This document shows, piece after piece, positions 1 through 5,236 of a stretch of 8,292 bases of DNA. This DNA is from an uncultured Jannaschia sp. (lineage in GTDB: Bacteria; Pseudomonadota; Alphaproteobacteria; Rhodobacterales; Rhodobacteraceae). The DNA is taken from positions 1 to 8,292 of the forward strand of contig CALFSY010000246.1 in NCBI GenBank assembly GCA_937916365.1, read 5' to 3'. Both the position numbers and the translations under genes were made by a program. Under the pieces are notes generated by a model. It did no database searches, was not told the DNA's origin, and saw only the letters and a program-made list of their open reading frames with translations. The stretch's first letter is position 1. The number at the start of each line of letters is the position of its first letter.

Positions 1-58
1 ATTGTTGCCGTATCTTCCCGCCGCATGGTTGTGGGTCAAATCTGCGGGTGAAGGCAGT

Positions 59-83
59 GGCCCCATATGCCAAATGTGGGGCC
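59..83. repeat. 10-bp hairpin, GC-rich base, 5-nt loop
   Basis: Bases 59-68 pair with 74-83 (outer arms GGCCCCA and TGGGGCC, then one T-G and two A-T pairs), leaving loop GCCAA. The stem is uninterrupted. Neither strand has a T-run after it, so it is not a textbook intrinsic terminator. It could terminate an upstream gene lying outside the window, or be a structural element; its position just after the left edge prevents a decision. Confidence 0.5.
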
Positions 84-143
84 GTGAATCCGCCCTTTCG
101 CGCCCGAATGCGGCATAACACGGGTCGCAAATCGGCGAATTTA

Positions 144-164
144 CCTAATTTTGCCGAAATTAGG
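144..164. promoter_or_regulatory. Operator-like inverted repeat upstream of lptC
   Basis: Perfect 8-bp arms CCTAATTT (144-151) and AAATTAGG (157-164) flank the spacer TGCCG. The arms are A/T-rich, the dyad spans two helical turns, and it sits in the A/T-rich part of the lptC upstream region about 130 bases before the start codon. That geometry is typical of a binding site for a dimeric helix-turn-helix regulator. A low-GC stem with no T-run makes a terminator unlikely. The cognate regulator is unknown and the regulatory role is inference. Confidence 0.4.
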
Positions 165-248
165 ATTACAATCATCATTGTTCGGTGTATTGGTAATGCC
201 TTTAGAACATTATCAAATACAAAAAGCTGATAAATGAATTAACGCGCC

Positions 249-271
249 TTGGGGTAATCACAGGACCCCAA
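249..271 (+). promoter_or_regulatory. Hairpin in the putative lptC 5' leader
   Basis: Arms TTGGGGT (249-255) and ACCCCAA (265-271) pair perfectly around a 9-base loop. The hairpin ends 20 bases before the lptC ATG at 292, next to the only purine-rich stretch (GGAAAA, 277-282) that could act as a weak ribosome binding site. If transcription starts upstream, this hairpin would lie in the leader RNA and could affect translation initiation. There is no T-run, so termination is unlikely. Confidence 0.4.
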
Positions 272-291
272 AATATGGAAAATCGCCTTGA

Positions 292-912
292 ATGTTCATC
301 GCATCAAAAACTAATTCCATCGCCCGAAACCGCCATTCGATCATCGTGGCCTGGGCAAAGGTTATCTTACCTATTTTGGCGCTGGCGCTTTTGTCGATGT
401 TGTTTTTATTTGTCCGTGCCCCTACGCCCGATGTGCCGCCTGCGTTTGTGGACCCCGACCAACAAAGCGCGTTGATTGAACAAAACCTGTCGCAACCACG
501 TTTTTCTAGCACCTTGGACGATGGGCGCCAGGTGACGCTTAGCGCGGTGTCAATGTCACAATCGCCTGCGACCCCAAATCGGATTTTTCTGCAATCGGTT
601 GAACTTGAAATGGAAATGTCCGCACTGGATCAGGCATTGCTGACCGCCGAAAACGGGCAAATCAATCTTGCGCAGCAAATGGTGGATTTGCAGGGGGATG
701 TGACATTTGTCACAGAAAATGGATACCAAGTATTCAGCGACGCAATGTCGATTGATTTGCAAGGGGGGCGGATGATCGCCCCCGGCCCCGTTTTCGCGCG
801 GGGCAGCGCCTTTCAAATTCGGGCGGGCGGGATGGAATTTTCGGGGCCGCGCGCCGCCGCAATTCTACGTTTCACAGACGGGGTGCAGATGTTATACGAC
901 CCAAAGCAATGA
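292..912 (+). CDS. lptC: LptC, LPS export ABC transporter periplasmic protein
   Basis: LptC is the bitopic inner-membrane protein that takes lipopolysaccharide from the LptB2FG extractor and hands it to LptA. The 206-residue product has a short basic N-terminus (ARNRHS, residues 11-16), one transmembrane segment (about 18-41, AKVILPILALALLSMLFLF) and a periplasmic part predicted to form a beta-jellyroll. The stretch around residues 133-150 (DLQGDVTFVTENGYQVFSD) matches the conserved region of LptC/OstA-like domains. Length is typical for alphaproteobacterial LptC. The ATG at 292 is the only standard start that keeps the whole membrane anchor, but its ribosome binding site is weak. lptA follows at once, so the genes are very probably co-transcribed. 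The family call rests on the architecture plus position before lptA and lptB. Confidence 0.92.
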   Translation: MFIASKTNSIARNRHSIIVAWAKVILPILALALLSMLFLFVRAPTPDVPPAFVDPDQQSALIEQNLSQPRFSSTLDDGRQVTLSAVSMSQSPATPNRIFLQSVELEMEMSALDQALLTAENGQINLAQQMVDLQGDVTFVTENGYQVFSDAMSIDLQGGRMIAPGPVFARGSAFQIRAGGMEFSGPRAAAILRFTDGVQMLYDPKQ

Positions 913-924
913 GTGGGAAAATTC

Positions 925-1431
925 ATGCGTAGCGTTATGTTTCATGCCCTATCCGCCGTGGTGTTCATGGGCGGTTTGGCAAATATGGCCCCGGCCCAGG
1001 TCAACATAGGCTTTGGCGGTGTGCCCCACGCACAGGATCAAACGATTGAGGTCACCGCCGATACCTTACAGGTCGATGAAACAACGGGAGATGCGATTTT
1101 TTCCGGTAATGTCATCGTTGTGCAAGGTGATCTGCGCATGGCCGCCGAAAATGTGCACGTGTCATATGCCCAAGAAAACGATGGCCCACGCGAGATCGTG
1201 GCCGTTACGGCATCGGGTGGCGTTTTGCTGACCCAAGGGGCCGCCGCCGCCGAGGGCACAGAGGCCCGCTATGACGTGCGCGAAAACGTTATACGGTTAA
1301 ACGGCGATGTCATGGTCGCACAAGGCGATCTAAACCTGGCCGGTGAACGCTTGGTCATAGATATGATAACGGGCCAAGGCACCATGGTGGGTCGCGTGCG
1401 CACAACCCTGGGCGCGGCAGAATCGGAATGA
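925..1431 (+). CDS. lptA: LptA, periplasmic LPS-transport bridge protein
   Basis: LptA forms the periplasmic bridge that carries LPS from LptC towards LptD in the outer membrane. From the ATG at 925 the product is 168 residues: a signal peptide (about 1-24, hydrophobic core LSAVVFMGGLA, likely cut after APA at 22-24), then an OstA-type beta-jellyroll domain starting at IEVTADTLQVDE (41-52). Two similar strands-and-turn units are visible, GNVIVVQGDLRMAAENV (61-77) and GDVMVAQGDLNLAGERL (127-143), as expected for the repetitive jellyroll. A GTG at 913, directly after the lptC stop, would add four residues. I prefer 925 because GGGA at 915-918 is suitably spaced and the signal peptide starts naturally there. 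The stop overlaps the lptB start by four bases (ATGA), suggesting translational coupling. Confidence 0.9.
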   Translation: MRSVMFHALSAVVFMGGLANMAPAQVNIGFGGVPHAQDQTIEVTADTLQVDETTGDAIFSGNVIVVQGDLRMAAENVHVSYAQENDGPREIVAVTASGGVLLTQGAAAAEGTEARYDVRENVIRLNGDVMVAQGDLNLAGERLVIDMITGQGTMVGRVRTTLGAAESE

Positions 1432-2189
1432 ATACGCCAATATCTCTTACAGTAACCGAGGGTCAGCAAGGCCTTCAGGTGCACCAGTTGCGCAAAAGCT
1501 ATCACAAACGGCCGGTGATTCGGGATTTATCGCTGACGTTAGCCCGTGGTGAGGTTGTGGCCCTGTTGGGACCAAACGGATCGGGCAAAACCACATCGTT
1601 TTACTGTATCGCGGGCCTTATTACACCTGACGGGGGCATGGTGGTGGTCGATGGGCAGGATGTGACGCTTTATCCCATGTATCGGCGCGCCCGGGCGGGG
1701 ATTGGATACCTACCGCAGGAAATGTCGATTTTTCGTGGGCTTTCAGTTGAAAACAATATTCTGTCGATCCTACAAATCGTTGAAAAAGATCGTGTCAAAC
1801 AACAACGGCGATTGGAAAATTTGCTGTCGGAATTTTCCATCGGCCATTTACGGCGGGCCCCTGCCCTATCACTTTCAGGCGGGGAACGACGGCGCGTTGA
1901 AATTGCGCGCTGCTTGGCGTCAAACCCGCGCTATGTTTTGTTGGATGAACCCTTTGCGGGTGTTGATCCCATCGCCGTGGGCGAAATTCGTAAACTTGTA
2001 TCTGACCTTAAAACACGGGGTATTGGTGTTTTGATTACCGATCATAATGTGCGGGAAACATTGGAAATCGTAGATCGTGCCTATATCCTGCATGATGGTG
2101 CAATCATCATGTCCGGCACATCTAAGGACGTTGTGAAAAACAAAGATGTGCGCCGCGTTTACTTAGGCCAAAATTTTCGTATGCCTTAA
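1428..2189 (+). CDS. lptB: LptB, LPS export ABC transporter ATPase
   Basis: LptB is the cytoplasmic ATPase that, as a dimer with LptF and LptG, powers extraction of LPS from the inner membrane. All ABC motifs are intact in the 253-residue product: Walker A GPNGSGKT (48-55), Q-loop glutamine 97 in GYLPQE, signature LSGGE (149-153), Walker B YVLLDEP (169-175) with catalytic Glu174, D-loop GVD (178-180) and switch His206 in ITDHN. The strings GYLPQEMSIFRGLSVENN and DEPFAGVDPIAV are characteristic of LptB rather than of amino-acid transporter ATPases. It has roughly ten more N-terminal residues than E. coli LptB. The start ATG overlaps the lptA stop codon. lptF and lptG are not in the window, which is normal because they are usually encoded elsewhere. 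Confidence 0.97.
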   Translation: MNTPISLTVTEGQQGLQVHQLRKSYHKRPVIRDLSLTLARGEVVALLGPNGSGKTTSFYCIAGLITPDGGMVVVDGQDVTLYPMYRRARAGIGYLPQEMSIFRGLSVENNILSILQIVEKDRVKQQRRLENLLSEFSIGHLRRAPALSLSGGERRRVEIARCLASNPRYVLLDEPFAGVDPIAVGEIRKLVSDLKTRGIGVLITDHNVRETLEIVDRAYILHDGAIIMSGTSKDVVKNKDVRRVYLGQNFRMP

Positions 2190-2206
2190 GTGTAAAATAA
2201 CAAAAT

Positions 2207-2245
2207 CCACTTGACCGATGCGCCGTTTGCATCAACACCAGGTGG
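2207..2245. promoter_or_regulatory. Two-tier hairpin between lptB and hpf
   Basis: Outer arms CCACTTG (2207-2213) and CAGGTGG (2239-2245) pair with one G-T wobble. Inside them GATGC (2217-2221) pairs perfectly with GCATC (2229-2233) around a 7-base loop. The start is 18 bases after the lptB stop. No T-run follows, so it is at best an atypical terminator for the lpt genes. Its right arm touches the -35 element of the candidate hpf promoter, so it could also be an operator or a 3'-end stabiliser. Confidence 0.4.
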
Positions 2246-2271
2246 ACGCTTTGCCGTGGGATGGCTAAGAT
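2243..2271 (+). promoter_or_regulatory. Candidate sigma-70-type promoter for hpf
   Basis: A -35-like TGGACG (2243-2248) and a -10-like TAAGAT (2266-2271) are separated by exactly 17 bases. This would start transcription near 2278, about 50 bases before the hpf ATG. The match is moderate (four of six at each box). A separate promoter makes sense because hpf is expected to respond to growth phase independently of the lpt genes. Confidence 0.35.
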
Positions 2272-2329
2272 ATTCACCTAAACCTGTAAAAGGTATTATT
2301 CTATCGGCGTCGCATTATTTGGAGGGACC

Positions 2330-2911
2330 ATGCGCTATCAAATCAGCGGAAAACAAATTGATATTGGCGTCGCGTTACAACATCACGTAAAGGAAAACCT
2401 GGGGCACGTCATCGAAAAATACGCCGAACGCCCCACCAATGCGACGATTGTATTTTCCCGGTCCGGCGCTAGATTTGTGTGCGAGGCAACGATTCATCTA
2501 TCGACAGGCCTAACCGCCACCGCAAAGGGACAATCCCATGAAATCCACGCCGCCTTCGACGACGCAAGGGATAAGTTAGAAAAACAGCTGCGGCGGTATA
2601 AGCGCCGCTTAAAAGATCACCATCGCGAACGCCAAGATCCAGTTGATATTCAAAATGCCCCGATGTATGTGCTTGCCGTGCGGGAAGAGACCGAAGACAC
2701 GGAAACGTCCGATTCCGAAACCTTGCAACCAATGATTGTTGCAGAACTAGAAACCAAAATTCCAAAGCTATCGGTGGGTGAGGCCGTGATGCAAATGGAA
2801 CTTGCAGGGGCACCGGTGATGATGTTCAGAAACGACAAACATGATCGCTTAAACGTTGTCTATCGACGCGATGATGGCAACATAGGATGGGTTGATCCTA
2901 TTTCCGGCTAA
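2330..2911 (+). CDS. hpf: Long-form ribosome hibernation promoting factor (HPF/RaiA family)
   Basis: HPF binds the small ribosomal subunit in slow growth and blocks mRNA and tRNA sites; long forms dimerise ribosomes into 100S particles through their C-terminal domain. The 193-residue product has the N-terminal S30AE/YfiA domain (about 1-100: MRYQISGKQIDIG, then a basic helix RDKLEKQLRRYKRRLKDH), an acidic linker (about 118-130) and the C-terminal dimerisation domain (about 135-190: KLSVGEAVMQMELAGAPV, then LNVVYRRDDGNIGWVDP). Both domains are complete, so this is the long type. The start is well supported by a strong Shine-Dalgarno GGAGGG at 2321-2326. In many proteobacteria rpoN lies between lptB and hpf; it is absent here, as I recall is usual in Rhodobacterales. 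ptsN follows after 169 bases. Confidence 0.95.
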   Translation: MRYQISGKQIDIGVALQHHVKENLGHVIEKYAERPTNATIVFSRSGARFVCEATIHLSTGLTATAKGQSHEIHAAFDDARDKLEKQLRRYKRRLKDHHRERQDPVDIQNAPMYVLAVREETEDTETSDSETLQPMIVAELETKIPKLSVGEAVMQMELAGAPVMMFRNDKHDRLNVVYRRDDGNIGWVDPISG

Positions 2912-2939
2912 GCCGTGGGCGCAATGGTCGCCGGTTTTT
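2911..2939 (+). terminator. Possible intrinsic terminator after hpf
   Basis: GGCG (2918-2921) pairs with CGCC (2929-2932) around a 7-base loop. The lower stem AGCC (2911-2914) can pair with GGTT (2933-2936, one G-T) across a 3-base bulge, and a run of five T ends at 2939. It begins at the hpf stop codon. The bulged stem makes this only a fair candidate. If real, it would at least partly uncouple ptsN from hpf. Confidence 0.35.
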
Positions 2940-3080
2940 GGGGATAAATGTTCGGGGTCACAACGCCGAGGCCATTTGAGGGCCAAAGATGTGATGATGA
3001 TTAATCTTGCGCCGGTAGACCAAACCCTAATGCCACCAATTATGTCATCCCGCAAATTGTATGAACAAATGAGTTAAGAA

Positions 3081-3545
3081 ATGAATTTATCTTCTTTTCT
3101 ACAGCCAAGCGCGATCAAAGTCATAAGTGAGGTGACGAGCAAAAAACGTCTCTTTCAGCATCTTTCCGATGTCGCCGCCGACCTTATTGACCTGCCTGCG
3201 CCGCAAATTTTTGAAGCGTTGCAGGATCGTGAAAACCTAGGGCCAACCGGTGTGGGGCACGGTGTGGCCTTACCCCATGCTCGGCTAACCAATGTGTCAA
3301 AAATTCACGGTGTCTTTTTGAAATTGGAACATCCTATTGATTTTGAGGCGACCGATCGCCAGCCTGTCGATCTGATTTTTGCGCTTTTCGCGCCAAACGA
3401 TACGGGTGTCGATCATTTGAAAGCACTGGCTCTGGTGGCGCGTATGTTTCGTGATCCAGCACTGTGTATGAAATTGCGCGCAAATTCCGATCCGGCGACG
3501 CTATATGCGGTGTTGGTCGACTATGAACCGTCGAAAGCCGCGTAA
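3081..3545 (+). CDS. ptsN: PtsN, EIIA-Ntr of the nitrogen PTS
   Basis: PtsN is the terminal phospho-acceptor of the PTS-Ntr chain (PtsP to NPr to PtsN); it carries no sugar and regulates potassium uptake, nitrogen and envelope functions through its phosphorylation state. The 154-residue product is one EIIA type-2 domain. The phosphorylatable histidine is His66 in GVGHGVALPHAR (57-68). Other family landmarks are ENLGPTGVGHG (51-61) and VDLIFALFAPNDTGVDHLKAL. Length fits the family. The ATG at 3081 gives the usual N-terminus (MNLSSFLQPSAIKVISEVTS), but its ribosome binding site is weak (TTAAGAA directly before it). An in-frame TAA lies one codon upstream, which excludes a longer protein. Position after hpf is the classical one. 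No partner PTS gene is visible. Confidence 0.95.
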   Translation: MNLSSFLQPSAIKVISEVTSKKRLFQHLSDVAADLIDLPAPQIFEALQDRENLGPTGVGHGVALPHARLTNVSKIHGVFLKLEHPIDFEATDRQPVDLIFALFAPNDTGVDHLKALALVARMFRDPALCMKLRANSDPATLYAVLVDYEPSKAA

Positions 3546-3551
3546 CCAAAC

Positions 3552-4445
3552 CTACATGCTTGATCGCAGCATTGATACCTGATCCATCAGGTATTGCGAA
3601 AACTCACCGCACAAATCATCCCTTGCCAGGCCGAACGCCACGGTCGCCTGTAAAAATCCGGCTTTGGACCCGCAATCGTAACGTTGCCCTTGGAACCGAA
3701 AGGCATGAACGTTGCCTGATCGCGCGATTTCCTGCGCGATTGCATCGGTTAATTGCACCTCCCCCCCCGATCCCGATTTAATGTTTTCAAGGTTGTTCAT
3801 AATTGCAGGGGTCAAAATATAACGCCCGATCACGGCAAGTGTTGAGGGCGCGGTTTCAGGGCGCGGTTTTTCAACCATACCCTTCATTGATACGATCGCG
3901 CCTTGGTCCTCTTTTATATCGGCAATGCCATAAGACGCTGTTTTATCCGTTGGCACATCCATTGCGGCAACCATGTTACCGCCAATGTCGGAATGCACCT
4001 CGACCATTTGTTGCAGACAGGGTTTTTCGGCGGCAATCACATCATCGGGCAAAATAACGGCAAAAGGTTCATCGGACAAAAGCCGCCGCGCACACCAAAC
4101 CGCATGCCCCAATCCCATGGGACTGTGTTGGCGAATATATGCGATTGCACCCGATTCCATATCGGTTGATGCAAGCGTCGCCAAAAGATCCGTTTTTCCC
4201 TTTTCCTTAAGGATGTTTTTTAACTCTGGGGCGTGATCAAAATAATCTTCCAATGCGCTTTTGCCACGCGACGTGACAAATATAAATTCTTTGATCCCTG
4301 CCGCGCGCGCTTCATCAATCGCGTATTGGATAAGCGGCCGATCAACCAAGGTCATCATTTCCTTGGGCACGGATTTTGTGGCGGGTAGGAACCTTGTCCC
4401 AAGACCCGCGACCGGAAAGATTGCCTTTGTTACGCGATGTCGCAT
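3552..4445 (-). CDS. galU: GalU, UTP-glucose-1-phosphate uridylyltransferase
   Basis: GalU makes UDP-glucose and pyrophosphate from UTP and glucose-1-phosphate, supplying glucose for LPS core, exopolysaccharide and UDP-galactose or UDP-glucuronate. The 297-residue product has the full nucleotidyltransferase fold: nucleotide-binding FPVAGLGTRFLPATKSVPKEM (10-30), metal-site region LPDDV (132-136), VEKP (191-194), GRYIL (207-211), GGEVQLTDA (227-235) and YDCGSK (256-261). Length is normal. KSVPKEM and GGEVQLTDA separate it from glucose-1-phosphate thymidylyl- and adenylyltransferases. The start at 4445 is the only ATG before the conserved N-terminus; a G-rich stretch (GGCGGGG) lies about ten bases upstream, a modest ribosome binding site. 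It converges with ptsN and is separated from smr by 128 bases that include a strong inverted repeat. Confidence 0.97.
   Translation of the reverse strand: MRHRVTKAIFPVAGLGTRFLPATKSVPKEMMTLVDRPLIQYAIDEARAAGIKEFIFVTSRGKSALEDYFDHAPELKNILKEKGKTDLLATLASTDMESGAIAYIRQHSPMGLGHAVWCARRLLSDEPFAVILPDDVIAAEKPCLQQMVEVHSDIGGNMVAAMDVPTDKTASYGIADIKEDQGAIVSMKGMVEKPRPETAPSTLAVIGRYILTPAIMNNLENIKSGSGGEVQLTDAIAQEIARSGNVHAFRFQGQRYDCGSKAGFLQATVAFGLARDDLCGEFSQYLMDQVSMLRSSM
3575..3594. repeat. 20-bp palindrome between converging ptsN and galU ends
   Basis: ATACCTGAT (3575-3583) and ATCAGGTAT (3586-3594) are perfect inverted repeats separated by CC. It lies about 30 bases downstream of the ptsN stop, inside the last codons of galU on the other strand (QYLMDQV). 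As RNA it would form an eight-pair stem with a four-base loop on either strand. No T-run follows it for ptsN. With only six bases between the converging stop codons, this is the best candidate for a 3'-end structure of ptsN mRNA, but that is inference. Confidence 0.35.
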
Positions 4446-4491
4446 GGATGCTTGCCCCGCCTAAGATATTCAAACGCTTCTAATATGATTA

Positions 4492-4520
4492 ACGTCGATA
4501 GGCGAGGGGGGTATCGACGT
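4492..4520. promoter_or_regulatory. 9-bp inverted repeat between smr and galU
   Basis: ACGTCGATA (4492-4500) pairs perfectly with TATCGACGT (4512-4520); the 11-base loop is extremely purine-biased on the plus strand (GGCGAGGGGGG), hence C-rich in a minus-strand RNA. It lies 53-81 bases after the smr stop and 47-75 bases before the galU start, both on the minus strand. It could end the smr transcript (A/T-rich sequence follows, but no true T-run) or act as an operator or leader structure for galU. Confidence 0.45.
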
Positions 4521-4573
4521 GATTGCAATAGGTGCTGTAACGCCATCAAACATCTGAATTTATAACCATACCC

Positions 4574-5155
4574 TTATGATCGGCCACGTTTCAAATACAC
4601 GTAATATGCACCCGCACCACCATGGCGCGGGTGCGCCTGGGCCACATCCAGGATCAAAGGGGCAAGCGGCGGCATACGCAGCCAATGCGGCACGGCGCGG
4701 CGTAAAACACCGCCGGCAATAAACGCAGACTCGTCTGTATTCTTACCCTTCCCGGTAATCACCAACACCAAACGTTGGCCATTCTTGTAAGCCTTGAGAA
4801 TAAATGCGATTAATGCAGGCTGCGCCTCGGCCATGGTTTTTCCATGAAGGTCGATTTTGGTTTGGGGGGACAGTTTGCCGCGCATCATTCGGCGGTGGGT
4901 TGCGTGATCCATACGCGGTGAGGCCGATGCCAAAGGCTGTATTTGAATCTGTGGCGTGGTCGATGGCCGTGGTTGGACCTGGGGCACATGATTGGGTTTG
5001 GCGGTATTATTATCCTGCTTATCGTGCATGGCGGGCGCAGATGGCGCATTTGTGATCACAAAATGGTTTGGTTTCAAAGGCTTCGTGGCGCGTGTGGCAT
5101 GTTTCCACAGTTCTAAATCATCTTTGCTTAAACCACCGCCTTTTCGCCGCCGCAT
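4574..5155 (-). CDS. Smr/MutS2-type domain protein
   Basis: The C-terminal half is an Smr domain, the small nuclease-like fold also found at the end of MutS2. Visible motifs in the 193-residue product are DLHG (102-105, in KIDLHGKTMAEA), the strand LVLVITGKGK (129-138) and the closing HGGAGAYYVYLKR (178-190). Residues 1-20 (MRRRKGGGLSKDDLELWKHA) resemble the N-terminus of stand-alone alphaproteobacterial Smr proteins, and 35-95 is a low-complexity Pro/Gln/Thr-rich linker. Smr domains have been linked to nicking or RNA-cleaving activity and to ribosome-collision responses in some bacteria; the role of this subfamily is not established, so no symbol is given. The start is supported by the conserved N-terminus and a G-rich stretch about seven bases upstream. 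timA lies 81 bases upstream on the same strand. Confidence 0.9.
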   Translation of the reverse strand: MRRRKGGGLSKDDLELWKHATRATKPLKPNHFVITNAPSAPAMHDKQDNNTAKPNHVPQVQPRPSTTPQIQIQPLASASPRMDHATHRRMMRGKLSPQTKIDLHGKTMAEAQPALIAFILKAYKNGQRLVLVITGKGKNTDESAFIAGGVLRRAVPHWLRMPPLAPLILDVAQAHPRHGGAGAYYVYLKRGRS

Positions 5156-5191
5156 CTATCGCGCCCCCAAGGCCAAGTATATTTTGACACA

Positions 5192-5218
5192 GGATGGGTA
5201 TTTTCAAATACCTTATCC
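5192..5218 (-). repeat. Hairpin in the timA-smr intergenic gap
   Basis: GGTATTT (5197-5203) and AAATACC (5206-5212) form a near-continuous palindrome separated by TC, and GGAT (5192-5195) pairs with ATCC (5215-5218) across a small asymmetric bulge. This gives about 11 pairs. It begins 18 bases after the timA stop and ends 36 bases before the smr start. It may be an attenuating or mRNA-stabilising structure. A -10-like TATACT on the minus strand (5176-5181) lies just downstream of it, without a good -35. Confidence 0.4.
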
Positions 5219-5236
5219 ATCAGTTCAATTATCAAT

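Larger units (their letters stand above)
1..291. other. Non-coding region upstream of lptC
   Basis: I find no convincing gene here. The frame open from the left edge that could start at a GTG at 48 and runs to 230 has no recognisable motif, and the other frames hit stops early. In many relatives a sugar-phosphate isomerase gene (kdsD/kpsF type) lies directly upstream of lptC, but no such C-terminus is visible. The right half (about 140-290) is clearly A/T-rich, as expected for a promoter region, though I could not pick one convincing -35/-10 pair. Three separate inverted repeats lie here (59-83, 144-164, 249-271) and are listed individually. The most likely role is promoter and 5' leader of the lpt operon, by inference from position. 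Confidence 0.6.

Noticed and set aside
1..26. Possible minus-strand start (ATG at 24-26) running off the left edge
   Set aside because: Only eight codons are visible, with no ribosome binding site, so it cannot be supported.
48..230. 60-codon frame from a GTG near the left edge
   Set aside because: It has no ribosome binding site, no recognisable motif and an uneven composition, and it runs through two of the inverted repeats. I treat it as chance.
2892..2993. Longer version of the frame preceding ptsN, starting inside the hpf 3' end
   Set aside because: The N-terminal part overlaps hpf coding sequence and lacks a ribosome binding site. Only the short version from 2994 deserves mention as a possible leader.
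4608..4634. 8-bp GC-rich inverted repeat near the end of smr
   Set aside because: It falls in codons for the conserved HGGAGAYYV motif region, where the sequence is explained by protein constraint and GC-rich codon choice.
5184..5189. Perfect TTGACA on the plus strand in the timA-smr gap, suggesting an antisense promoter
   Set aside because: No acceptable -10 box lies 16-18 bases downstream and no plus-strand gene follows.
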